Program-made: the position numbers and the translations under genes
DNA from: Cinclus cinclus
Lineage: Eukaryota > Chordata > Aves > Passeriformes > Cinclidae
Length of the DNA stretch: 64,000 bases
Assembly: GCF_963662255.1 (NCBI RefSeq)
Contig: NC_085046.1
Location: forward strand, 23,393,620-23,457,619
Direction: 5' to 3'
The notes under the pieces: model-generated
What the model saw: only the letters and a program-made list of their open reading frames with translations
Database searches by the model: none
What the model was told of the DNA's origin: nothing
Shown here: positions 26,420-38,406 of the stretch, one piece after another
Layout of the letters: each line of letters opens with the position of its first letter
Numbering within the stretch: the stretch's first letter is position 1

Positions 26420-28499
26420 AAAGATATACTTGGACAATGAAGCCTTATGGAATATTACATCTGGCCTTCCAAGTGAAAAATGAAGTCTCTTGAAAGTCAG
26501 AACAGGAACTACAGAAGCAAAGCAAAACGTCACAGATCCCTTAATTTTAAAAAAGACTAAGGGGAGCAGCTGGAGTCCCCAAGAATCATTTAAAAACCAG
26601 CCAAGCAAAATCCTAAATCCAGCACAAGAAAGTGCAAATGAGGTTCTTCAGACAACCTCAGCTTTGTCTCAGCCCTTCATGTCCCTGACACAGGCTTTGG
26701 TGCTTCTCTGAAGTGATTAGTACATACTGCATGTTAATTTTTTCCATTCTTATTTTGAATAATTCCTCAGTTCCAAGCTGTTTTTATTCAAGACAGGAAT
26801 AACAGTTTTGTCACAGGAAGCTAGGAGGACTTCTGTGGCAACGTCTTTGATAATTTCTCTGTGGTTCTGGGACAGTTTTGGAATTAGATCAATGTGATGA
26901 ATGATGGTTTTGAGGGGTGAAACACAATTTGGACACTTACTCTTATAGATAGTTTCATTACTTGAAGTGTGCAATTCCTGAAGAAGTCAGCTCTTATTTG
27001 GTACAGTTTAAGGAGAGTATTTTGATACTTGGAGGTAGAGACTACCTGTGGTGGTGGATAGATTAAATGTCTTGGGTTGTGTACAAAATTATGTAAGAGT
27101 GCTCAGCCATGTAACCAGGAGGCCCATTCTACTGCCCCTGCACAAGGCAATTGGGGAGCAGCTGAAATTGCCAGCAAAATTTCTACTGCCTACATTTAGG
27201 CCAGGAATTCAGTCAGACCAATTAAAAATATGGATGACTTGTGTCGCTAAAACTCATCAGTGGAAATCACTTAATGGCTTCCAGTAAAATGAAAGCAAGT
27301 TTGGATGAAAGTAGGAATAATAACACTAGATTTATAATGGTCTCTTTAGTGATTTAAAAAAAAATACTTAAAATTTCTTTTTTTTCCCTTTTTCTTTCTA
27401 CTAAACACAATGACACAGATTTTCAAACTAATTGCCCAAAAATCTTTCCAGGCACTTTTTAGGTAATTGGATAGCTTTTGTGTGTAATCAAATTAAGGGG
27501 TTATACATAGGTATGTCACTGGGATTTTCATCTGTGATATGCCCTTTAAATCTACTCTTTCCACTGATTGCTATTCCTCATTTTTGTTTGCCTAGATTTG
27601 AAAAGCTGGCCTTGGAAGCTTGAACACAATTTTCTTCTGCCTTAAAATCAGATTACCACTTCAGCAGATAAATGAAATATTAATTTTGTGGCTTGCTGGA
27701 GGTAGAGAAGTCATATCCCTGTTTGAAATGCTGGCTTTTTACCATGCACAAGAGAATCCCATGTTCATCCCCCAGAACTTAAAGCCTGACCTCCCAAAGT
27801 CAGTGGGCTGATGATCCAACCTTTGTATACCTGCAGTTCAAACAGACAAGAATTTTGATGCAGTTTGTGATGTCAGATGTTATTATTTGTTTTAGTCTTC
27901 CACACTCCTTACTGTAGGAGTCAGAAAAACACAAATTGGGCAGGAAGATATCTCTGAGTCATTACTCTCTTTTAAGAAATAGCAGGAGCATGGGTATGGC
28001 TACATGGGAGGGAAAGCTTAGTGTGTATCACATTAATGGGAGAGGCTGGGAACATCCCATGAATATCTGTGTATCAGTGTTTGTATGAGCTCTCATGGAA
28101 TTATTAATTTTGACTCACCTCTGTTACTATGCTACAAATATAACTAATTGTTATGTCAATGTATTTTAGAAATTAGGACTGAAATGACACATTTGTATCA
28201 CAAAAAAGCCAAGGTCAGTTAATCTTTGCCTGGCAACTACCTACAAATATTGAACCTTCAAAATGTGGAACAAATTTTAAATGTTCTGAGTCCATTACTG
28301 CACAGTAGAAAGCCTTCCCATCCATTCATCAGATACTTCAGATGGAAATATATATGATGTTTATACAATAAAGGAATGGCTCATTCATTTATAAACATTC
28401 TTTATTAAGGAAAAATAAATATTTCACAATAATCAATATGATCATTGCTTGAAAATGCACTGAATTCTTCAGAAGAAAACAGTTTAAGTGATGTCCCAT

Positions 28500-28583
28500 G
28501 CAGCAGTTTAGCAGCCGTACATATGATGTCACTCCTAAAAGTCCAAGTAAATGACGTCATACATACGACCACCAAGCCACCAC
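28500..28583 (-). ncRNA. MIR489: mir-489 precursor hairpin
   Basis: An 84-nt microRNA precursor inside CALCR intron 1, on the host strand. Seen: the 3' arm at 28533-28511 reads AGTGACATCATATGTACGGC followed by TGC, matching miR-489-3p. The seed TGACATC is unchanged, and three later positions differ from the human mature sequence as I remember it. The 5' arm (28570-28549, beginning GGTCGTATG) pairs with it through a run of 11 base pairs and, after one mismatch, four more. The loop, around ACTTGGACTTTTAGG, also resembles the mammalian precursor. Position in a CALCR intron is the known mammalian arrangement, so the microRNA probably comes from the spliced-out intron. Both arms and the loop agree with the family over the full length, so the identity is nearly certain. 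Its targets in birds cannot be told from this sequence. Confidence 0.96.
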
Positions 28584-28586
28584 GTG
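28552..28586. promoter_or_regulatory. Perfect CRE palindrome and E-box overlapping the mir-489 5' arm
   Basis: TGACGTCA, the full cAMP-response element palindrome, lies at 28552-28559 within the 5' arm of the mir-489 hairpin. CACGTG (on the minus strand, GTCACGTGG) lies at 28581-28586, straddling the 5' end of the hairpin. Both are exact consensus matches. Binding of CREB/ATF or USF/MYC-type factors is inference only, since the CRE also serves as part of the RNA stem. Confidence 0.35.
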
Positions 28587-31500
28587 ACAAATGACTGACA
28601 TAAGAAAGTGAATTATCATTACAAAAAGAAATGACAGGCTGTTGGGAATGCTGAAGTTCACTTTGTACCTAGAATGAATAAAGGATTCTGAGAAAGCAAT
28701 TTGGCTTCATTATTAAACTATACAGGAATGAACAAACCGAGCCCTGGTTTCTGTAAGAGAAACTGCTGTTAACCTGTGCAAGACTGTGCTGTTTCTGCAA
28801 GGGAGAATCCAGAAATCCAGAAAATCCAGCATAAAATTATTTCACTTTTTCCCCCACAAAATATTGGACATGATGAACAAACACCCCCAAATACTTTTCT
28901 TCTGCCATCAAGGAGCTTTCAAGACACTAACAGTAACTGTATATGACATTTAGGAAAAGAAGGCATTTGTAGCTGTCTTTTTTTAATTTTTTCCCTCCTT
29001 CCACTAAATATAGTAATTTAGCAACAATTATTGGTGAGCTCAGACTAGTAGAAATTCTGGATGCTCTAATTGTTTGTTATTGATTTCAACAGCTCAAACA
29101 TTCACTTGGTATAAATCTTTTAAAACTGCTGTGTGAAGTTATCTCTCTGTGGATCACTGAACTCCTGTTCTTCAATATATCACATCTCAGAGCAAGAGCT
29201 CAGCATGATTTAGATGAGGTGTGCAGCCCCTCTCATACTTTGATTATGTTTGAACTATTCACAACTGCTAGTGTTGGGACAGACAAGCAAACAACTGTGA
29301 TACCTTAGGAAGGCCATTAGCATACAGTATTCAGTAAACATAATAATTTCTATCCATCACAAGTGTGTTAGGAATCGGCAGGCAATTTCTTTGGGGAAAT
29401 ACTACAACATGATATATCTTACTTAATCACTGAATGTTAGAATTTTCCCATACTCTACCTCTGTTAGAGCAGGATGGTAATTATCTCAGTGAGATGCCAT
29501 ATGACTAACATGGCAGAATTTGTCAGCTGCTTAAACAAGCATGAGATTATCAGGCGCAGTAGATGAGGACAAGGTTATTGTAATGAAAAGCAACACACAA
29601 ATCTTACAGTTCTTTTCTATTTCCACAAGATCTGCTTACATGGAGAAGCTTTACTTTCATTTTAGCCTGATGAAAACTGTAGGCTAATCCAGAATATTTC
29701 ATGGGTATTTTCTTGCAGCCCTGATTATCCTCTTGTGAGAAGCCTCTTTACTGCAATCAGCTGCATAGCAACAGCCTTGTTTTTCAAAAAAAGAAAAGAT
29801 GTACTCAAAATGTCCTGATCATCCCTGAAACTGGGTGAATAGAACAGAATACAGCATTCTTATTTCTTGGGAAATTATGAGCAGCTTGAGTCTCAAATTC
29901 TCACACTAATCCTTACCACCTTAAAATATGAGAAGCTTGCTTTCCAGAGCTTCCCTTGTGTGAGACCAGGTTCAGAACACGTGAGTGCACATACATACAG
30001 CATGAAGCAACCCATAAACAGTTACACAGGGAAGTGTGTATGCAGAACAGCAGCTTCCAAAGGCATGGTTTAGAGTGATGAGACCCAGGGGCATCTCAAC
30101 ATCCAAGGCTGGGGAAGACCCTGGGCTGCCAGAGGTGCCAGGCAGCTGAAGGCTCAGAAGAGGCAAGACAAAGGAGACCTTCAGCAGCTCTTCTCGCTCA
30201 TGGGAGATCTGCTCTGGACCAGATGCTGGAAGAGATGGTGTCTAAGAAGGAAAAGGCTTGTTCTCACAGTACCTGCACAGGCATGGGTTTCAGAGATGCA
30301 CAGTGAGAGCCACTGAGCTGAGCAGGAGCAGGAGCCCAGAGCAGTTTGTGGCCACACCACTCCACCAGTGTGTGTTTCCCTCCCAGCTGTGAGGATCAAA
30401 CAGGTGCATCATAGGCAGCTCCACCATCACAGTGGTGATTGACTAATGGGTTCTGGAGGCTTGAACCTACCCTACCACAACTGAGTTCCAAAATATGCCA
30501 GTTTGTGCAGTTAATGAAAATTACATTTAGGTTTTAATATAATTAATTTTCAATGTTTTGTGGACAGGAATTATTCACAAGTCTTTCAGGAGTTGGAAAG
30601 CAGTACCAGACTCTGCATATCTTTGTGATTAAGGCTTGATAACAATTTAACAGATTTGGACTTAGTGAATGTGCACAATTTGTTTTTTGGTCAGAGTGAA
30701 TTTATTTTAAAATACAATACTGGTCTAGTGGGCCTAAATGAAAATAGTGTGGCCTTCAGCTGCAGCATCCTTTTAGTCCTTACTATGCATGTTGTGGTTG
30801 GCTCAGGACACAACATTAGAGCATTTGGGAAAAACTACTTCATCAATCCTCATTTCCAAGGCCATTTGTAGGCACAGTTCTTACTTGACAAAATAAAGCA
30901 GAGAATACAAATCTCTTCTGCCAATGTCCTGAAAAATTGTTTGGTCTCACAGGAAAGAGACCTAAACCTTCTTCTTCTTCCTCATTCTCAGCAGTCTGAT
31001 GCTGCTGGGCACACAGTGCTGATGCTCCATTGTTCTTATGAAGGTAAATGTGCACTGAGGACATGAACTAATTGCATACCAGGGCTCACGTACTTGAGGA
31101 AACAAATCTCAGTCATGTTCTGTGACTCTCAATAATTGCAAAAACTAGAAAGCATAGGTATAAAGTGAACTATGATAAAATGAACAATTAAATTTTCTAA
31201 TGAAATTCCCTTTGTATAGTAGAGGACCATATGGTGATGCATTATTGTCCATCCAAAAGCAAGGGAATCCATCAAAGAGGAAGACAATAAGGAGTTTGTT
31301 TTATTTCTAAATTAGGTTTTGGAACAACTGACGCTTCAGGTTTTTGGGGTTTTTTTGGCAAAGATGAGTTATTATGGATCTGTACATAGAAGTGCTATTT
31401 AGTCTATGTGAAAAAATAATGTGCATAAAGATGGTACCAAAACTCCTTGGTGAAAAGTCTAAAGGAGGTGGTGGGGAGGAAGTGTCTATGCACACCAAGT

Positions 31501-31611
31501 AAGTAAGGTCTGTGACAAAAAATTGAAGGAGAGATGCAAAAAGGATCTGAGGAAATCTTCTGCAAAGCACTAACACTGCATAGAGGGCATGGAGGACAAT
31601 CTACAGCTCTG

Positions 31612-31651
31612 AGATTGTGTTAGGGAATCACAGATTGTGTTAGGGAATCAC
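31612..31651. repeat. 20-bp perfect tandem duplication
   Basis: AGATTGTGTTAGGGAATCAC occurs twice head to tail with no mismatch, which suggests a recent slippage or duplication event. Confidence 0.9.
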
Positions 31652-34324
31652 AGCTACACTAAGAAAAGAGATTTCAGATAAAAGTCTCCCCTACTCAATA
31701 GGGGTGACTACCAGAGGGAAACCACCAGCACATACAGTGGGTCCAACAGTACAAGCAGAGAGCCTGGAGCCCAGAGGAGAAAAGCCTCAAAGGGTTGTGT
31801 TGCTTTGTAAGAGCTCACAGTGACCAACTGGGAGTGCAGGTCACAAATAAGAGCATGAGAGAAAACCATCAAAATTTTCAAAGAAGGGTGTCTTGCAGGG
31901 TGGGTAGAGGAGAGGCATGGGAGATCACTCCTGTCTGTGTCACAAATCACCTTAATTACTATATTTTCCTCAGCCTCAGACAGTGGCTGACATGTCTCAC
32001 AGTTCTTGGAACATAGGAGTGATTTGAAGAACCAACAGAGTAGGAACAGCCTTTTTGAAAGAGAGACACCCTTTACTCATTACAAACCATAAATAAAATC
32101 CAAAAAATGAATGGCTTCTACCATCTACAGGTGGGGAATTTTTTGAAAAATGACTGAGGCAAAATATTTCTTATATTTGATCTTACAGAAGTATTCTGGA
32201 TAAGTTTCATGAAGAAAACAAATTTTGTTCATGGTCTGCTTCTGTGACTATGGCTTCTTTCCTACTGAAAGGGAAATTAACCTAAGAGATGTCAAAGTAG
32301 AGCACAGTATGCCCACTGCAGTAGGGAAAGAAGACACATAGAGATTGGAAGAATGAAAATGTGAGTTAAATTTTCCATTGAGGTCAGAATACGAAGTGCC
32401 CTTTGGTGTAAAGATATTTAAAATGAATGCAGATCTCACTGAAGTGTTTTTAAAGAAATCCTAGCCCTGGAATGCTGCAGGAATGAGCACAGAACTAACA
32501 CTGCACACATGCTATCATGGGTGAGAGATTTAAAAGATTTGGGAACAACAGGTCAAGGATGAGTCTTTCAGGGCTGACCTACAAACCCATGCTGTAGGAC
32601 AAACCACCTCAAATGCTCAGAAGTGCTGTTCACATTTTTAATTATCAGAATATTTACAGTCCTGTCACTTGACTGGGAGCAAAATAAGCTGGATCTGCTT
32701 CTTCATTTAGCATTGGTTTTTTATAGGAAAAATTGCTGTTCTTTGTCAAGACCCCTAACAAGCTGGCAGATCAGATGGGATTCAAACCAGAAGGAAGCTG
32801 GTCTCTCTCAGGCTCTTTGTTACAGACATCTCTGACCATGGGTGATTTCACAGCCAGTGCATTGTCACGTGCACCCTTGTAGGACAGGTAGAATAGCCAA
32901 CCCAAATGGTCACAAATGCCAGAACACTCCAGTATACTTCAGGGTAGAAGACTTCTCTCAAGCACGGAGATGATTCCTCAAATCATTAACTAATTCTAAT
33001 TGTAAAATAATCATTAACAAATTCCTTGAGACCAAGTTAGCAGAAATGTATTAACTCTTTTCAATTCTTTCTCCATCTCTTCAGCTCCTCTGATGGAGGA
33101 TCCTAATCCTGTACCATGAATTCAGTAGTTTATCAAAGTAATGTGTTCTTTGCTATTCTCCTGGAATCTCCATGACCTTATTTAATTGTTTCATTTTTAC
33201 CTCCTTCTATCCATTATTCTCGTACTTTTCTCTACTTTCCCTTCCTTTTTTATCTGTGTAAATTTAAGTGCCAAACAGCACTGTGGACAAACTCTGCTAC
33301 GCTGAAAGGAGAGGTACAACCCAATGAGTAAAACAGGTAGAGCACCTGCTTAAGATCTCCAACATATTTTCTACAACATGTGAGTTTCTTCTGCCTCTAC
33401 CACATGGGATTTGATGAGGAGATGCACAGAGATATTTCACATTCACATGTTAAAAGTGAAGATGAAAAGCAGAGGGGCAGAGGAGCTAACCAACAAAACA
33501 CAAGAAGAAGAACAAGAAGAGGAAGAAAGCTTTCTTCAGGAGCACAGAGCTAGAGTTAGATGGGGAATAAGGTTGCAGATATCATGAAAATGACTTGTAC
33601 TGCACCAGGGTAGTGAGGTGCTTGCTCCCAGTAGCATCATTCAGACATATGTTGATCATTCTGTAACTTAGGCTTTGAGCAGTATTCTCAATTCTGACTG
33701 TCTGTAATGTCTATGGTTTTATGATGATTGCTAATAATTTGATGTTTCAAGAGTAGAGATCAGTAAAATGATTCAATTTATCTGAGAGGTATTTAGTCAG
33801 GCAGAAATGAATTTACTCTATGTTTAGAACCATAATTACTCAACCATGTTGTAGACATTAAAATAAATGTAATGTTGATATGAAACAGCTAAAAATAACA
33901 TTTGAATTAATAAATAGATTTATGTGATTATTTTTAATTTCAGTTGCTTTTCTAATAGCAGATTAACTATAAACAGTGAAAATCCATCACTACTTAAGTC
34001 AGTTTGTCTCACAGAACAACATTAAGGGCAGTTTTCAAACACACAGGTTCCCATGATAAGTTGTAACCTGTAAAACACAGAAATGAAAAATCGTATGCAT
34101 AACCTTCTTCTGACTTGCAGTTCTGTCTCACCAAGAAACAATGCTTTCAAGTTCAGACATTTATTAGATAATGTTATTAATCTTCTTTTGAAATTTATTA
34201 GTAAGGAAACTCTTTCATTCACCTGTGCAATGTAAAAAGTATAACTTCGTGCTCATTTCTGTCAACATCACCACAAGTTTAAATATGACAGTTCTCATGA
34301 GCAGTTCAGTTTTCTTGTACTTAC

Positions 34325-34412
34325 AGTTAGAAGGATGATGAGTAAGAAGCAACTTTGGGTTGTTTTTTTCATTGTGGAGTCTTCTTGGAGAGACACGTTG
34401 TGGATGATCCTT
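34325..34412 (-). CDS. CALCR: CALCR coding exon 1: 5' UTR end, start codon and signal peptide
   Basis: First coding exon of the calcitonin receptor, a class B G-protein-coupled receptor of the plasma membrane that binds calcitonin (and amylin when paired with RAMPs). Seen: a pyrimidine-rich acceptor ending CCCAG at 34413, then 40 nt of 5' UTR without an ATG. The start codon is at 34372-34370 with A at -3. Sixteen codons follow (MKKTTQSCFLLIILLT), then a consensus GTAAGT donor beginning at 34324. The peptide has a short basic N-end and a hydrophobic core, as in a signal peptide. The exon ends in phase 0 and joins in frame to the exon at 24793. The start was chosen because it is the only ATG in the exon that opens into the receptor frame. 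Because the exon begins at a splice acceptor, at least one non-coding exon must lie at higher coordinates. The signal sequence itself is poorly conserved, so this assignment rests on splice signals, phase and position. Confidence 0.85.
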
Positions 34413-37400
34413 CTGGGAATGAAACAAACAAAAATAAAAGCATTATTGGACTTTTCTTCTTATGATAATTTTCTTATCTGTGTATGAACATATTTTTAAA
34501 CTTAGACTGGACTCTGTGGACATGGTTGTTTAGACTGCCTTACATGTGCTCAATTTTGATCTAATTGAAGGCTGGTGTGTTTTAAATTTAGTCTCCTCTG
34601 TGAATCTCTGGTGGTGAGTACAGATGATGTGGGGCACAGCTCCATGTTACTGGGTCACCAGCAGCAGATCCTAGTTAAGCCCTGTGTCTTTGCCAGCTGA
34701 GCCTACCTTGGTGATGTCCTTTTTCAGCAACTTCTAACCTGATATAGAGCTAGCCTGCTATAGAGCAGACCTATGAACAATCCAGATATTTTAAACCTGA
34801 CTTGCAAAACCCAGAAAGATCCAGTATGCAAATAAATGTAATAGCAGCTCAAAAGACATGTTTATGGGGTTAGGGAAAACCAGAGTTTGAGCAATCTCTA
34901 GCTAGGTGAATAAGCACATGTGTCAGGGAAAGAGAAACTGGGAACAGCACTGTGGGATTACATGCTCCATAATGCAGCTTGATGGCTGGGCTGTGAAAGA
35001 CACAGCAGTGTGAGCCTCAGGCCACTGAGCAGGACTGCTTCAGCACAGAGTTCTGGGGTTGCAGAGCATGAACACGACTCCACAGGTTTGAAGGGAACTG
35101 GATCAGCAACTTTTTGTTTTTCTGTGTTTTTCCTACATCAACACTTATCCGACCTATCCGGCAAAAATACCCAGGGGCTACCAGGTGTAATTTTATTGCT
35201 TCACAATTGTGGGAGTTCAAACAAGCAAAGCCCTCTGCAGTAATACATCATTTCAAGTTTTATAAAAATGTAATTTCTGAATTAAAGTGAGAAATGCAGC
35301 TTTTGTCAAAACACATTGTGCCTTCTGGCATCTCACATTCCGCTGGTGCTGTATGTGCTGAGCAACACAGGACATGGGGCTGTGATCACCTTCAGTCACA
35401 GCAACACAGTGAGCACTCACACACCTTCATTTTTCAGACAGCTTAAAAACTAGTAGTTAGGGGTTTTCTGCCTGGACAAACAATCCTGTGAGCACCCTAC
35501 ACATTTGAAACCCATGAATTTAATGGGAAAAAGGCACAGAGACTTGGGTTCTTAGTCTAGTTGACACGCAGTGAATAACACAATGACTTATGTAACATTT
35601 GTCTCAGCAACAGCATTATAACAGCTTTTCTCAACTTTAAATAGTCTGGAAAGGCACCCATTTTCACAGAGGAAATGAAATATTGTCCTCATCTAAAGCA
35701 GAAATGCATAATATAATACAGGTGTGGCCCTTCCACTTCAATGTAGCACGTGTGATCCAGTGGGATCATTGCAGTCATGTATCACTGAGATTGCCTAAAA
35801 CAAAAAAGTGATGGCAAAGAGGGCTCAGAGGATTCGTCTCTAATAGAAAGTAGTCTTACTGTCTGAATCTTCCCAGAACCATTCTGCTGTGACAGAGGTA
35901 ATGCAACATGCAAATGATAGAGAAATAGTATGTAGTTATATTTGTGAGCCACAAACTTGCATTTGACTATTTGTGGTATACAACTCAAATGAAACAAAAA
36001 CTAGACATCTAGATCAGAGAAAAAAATGCCTGGAATTGTCTGCATACTTTTGAGGCTCTTCCCTGGAGTCTGTACTGGTTCAAACTGACGATAAAGATTA
36101 ATGAAGAACATATAAACAATGGCTCTTGGACAGCTGTACAGTGAGCAGATGTACAAGCACGAGTATGGTGCTCATGCAAAGTGTTATACTGCAAAGTGTT
36201 CTGCAGCGTGCTGTAAAGCCACTCTGGTGGGTGCCTCTATTCTTGTTGGCCTCATCCCTTCTGCTGCATCTGTAGGGATTTTCTATCAAGTAGGCAAAGA
36301 GAGTTCTTTGCCTTACAAACTGTCAACAGCTTTAAAATACTCAACAGTTTCTACCAATGGCAGAGAGGTTAACACAATAGTGTGACCTAGAAAGCATAGG
36401 CAAAATCAACATCAGCTGAATTTACCTGCTATATGTCTGCTTTTCCTGCACTTTGTGCCAAGAGTGCCTGCAGCACCATGTGGGGTTACAGCTGTAGATG
36501 CAGGTAAATCTTATCCTCATGAGATTTTGTGAACATTTGTTATGACATACTGAAAGAGCTATTTAAAATGTTTCTTGCTCCTGTCTCTCCTAATTAATAA
36601 AAAAGCAATCTGTAAAATATTTAACATTATTTTTCCCTGTGTTAACTAAAAAGACTGCACCATATGATGTTACATGTGAGTAAATGAATAAGAACTATTT
36701 CCCATGCTGAATCTTAGCTAGTCTAGTTATTTCTAGTGATTTTTCTTTTAGCCAGCTGTAACCACAGGAATGGCTGACATGCCAGACAAAATTCAGGACC
36801 TTTTTTGTCCTTTTCACAGAAGCCTTTTCCAGTGGCAAAACTTTCAAGAATTGTTGAACAATAATTTAACTATCAAGCCATAAAGCCCCTGAGTAAGAAG
36901 AGTTTTTTTCTAGTTTAACCATAAGACTGGCCCATAGCACTACAGCACACTTAGGCTGGCATCAGAGCTGGGTGAAGGATGACAATCTCATTGAAATTAA
37001 AAGGTACATACAAATACAATGCTGGTCAATGGCATGACAGAAATGCCTTCTTCTGGCTGCTCAGGACCACCTGACTTGTGCTAACTCCTCAGCCACACTA
37101 TAGGGCCACATTATGAAGAGGACAGGAAATTTATTTTCAGCTACACAATTTTAAAATAGATTTAAATGGGGGTTTTAATTATTTTTTTTTAATTACAGAT
37201 GGAGAAACAGTAATATTTCAAGCTTTTTTAAGAATAGGTAGTGCAGATGTTTTAAGGTATGCATGAGTTTTTCCTGAGATTGCGTTTATTTCCATAAACA
37301 ACAGGAATTATAGATAATGTACTGATATTTCTTGGGATCACCAGAGCTTGTATAAGAATGATTACTATGGCAATGTAATACAGTTTAAAATTACACCAAA

Positions 37401-38070
37401 ATTTGTTTCATTTGCTGAAATTTCCAAGTAGGTTTTAGGTTCTATGCTGATTCCTGTTCCTATAATATTTAGCCTCTTTCTCTAAGTCCAATGATGTCCT
37501 TACTCAATGTTAAGTTAGTATAACATGCTTCATTCATTCCAGTTTTATAATACCCATATTTAGGGTTTAATCATAAGAACGTTGCTAAAGCCCAGTACTT
37601 TTCCATGATTATATTAATTCTTTAACCCCTGTAGCTTGTAATAGTTACTTATGATGTCCCTGACTGCTATTTAAACTAGAATATTGTTCTTTCTTTCTTT
37701 GAAAATGTAGCATTTATGTAACTCATTATATACTAAGGTATTCCTCCTGCTTCAGCTATAATAGTAATACCATTGACACCTTGGGATTATACCTGAAACT
37801 TATGTGAGGATGAACAGAGCATCCTGCTCAGTAATGACATCTCTTTTCTCCCTGTCCAGATGTCTACAGGTGAAGTACTGTGCTGAACTGGTTCAATTCA
37901 ATTACAATTACCCTTGGGTTTTCCAGAAGATGGGGCAACCCTCCCTGCACAGCCATTTGCACAAGGCCAGCAAGGGAAGTAAAATTTAGTTAGAAAGAAG
38001 GGTGTAAGAGTAAGATTTTAAAGAAGGCAGTAGAGAAACAATTCTGTGCCAGCTTCTGAAGAAACAATAT

Positions 38071-38406
<336 letters not shown>

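Larger units (their letters stand above)
24794..34324 (-). other. CALCR: CALCR intron 1, host of mir-489
   Basis: 9,531-bp intron between the signal-peptide exon and the ectodomain, with GTAAGT donor and CAG acceptor. Contents: a poly(A) run (24849-24864), CATC microsatellite (25475-25558), C-rich tract (26396-26419), mir-489 (28500-28583) and a 20-bp tandem duplication (31612-31651). The rest is AT-rich DNA in which I recognise nothing; 30060-30420 is a GC-richer patch without a convincing exon. Confidence 0.85.

Noticed and set aside
27000..28400. A mir-653 hairpin, the usual partner of mir-489 in mammals
   Set aside because: I looked downstream of mir-489 on the minus strand for the mir-653 mature sequence and found no match; a diverged copy would need a covariance search.
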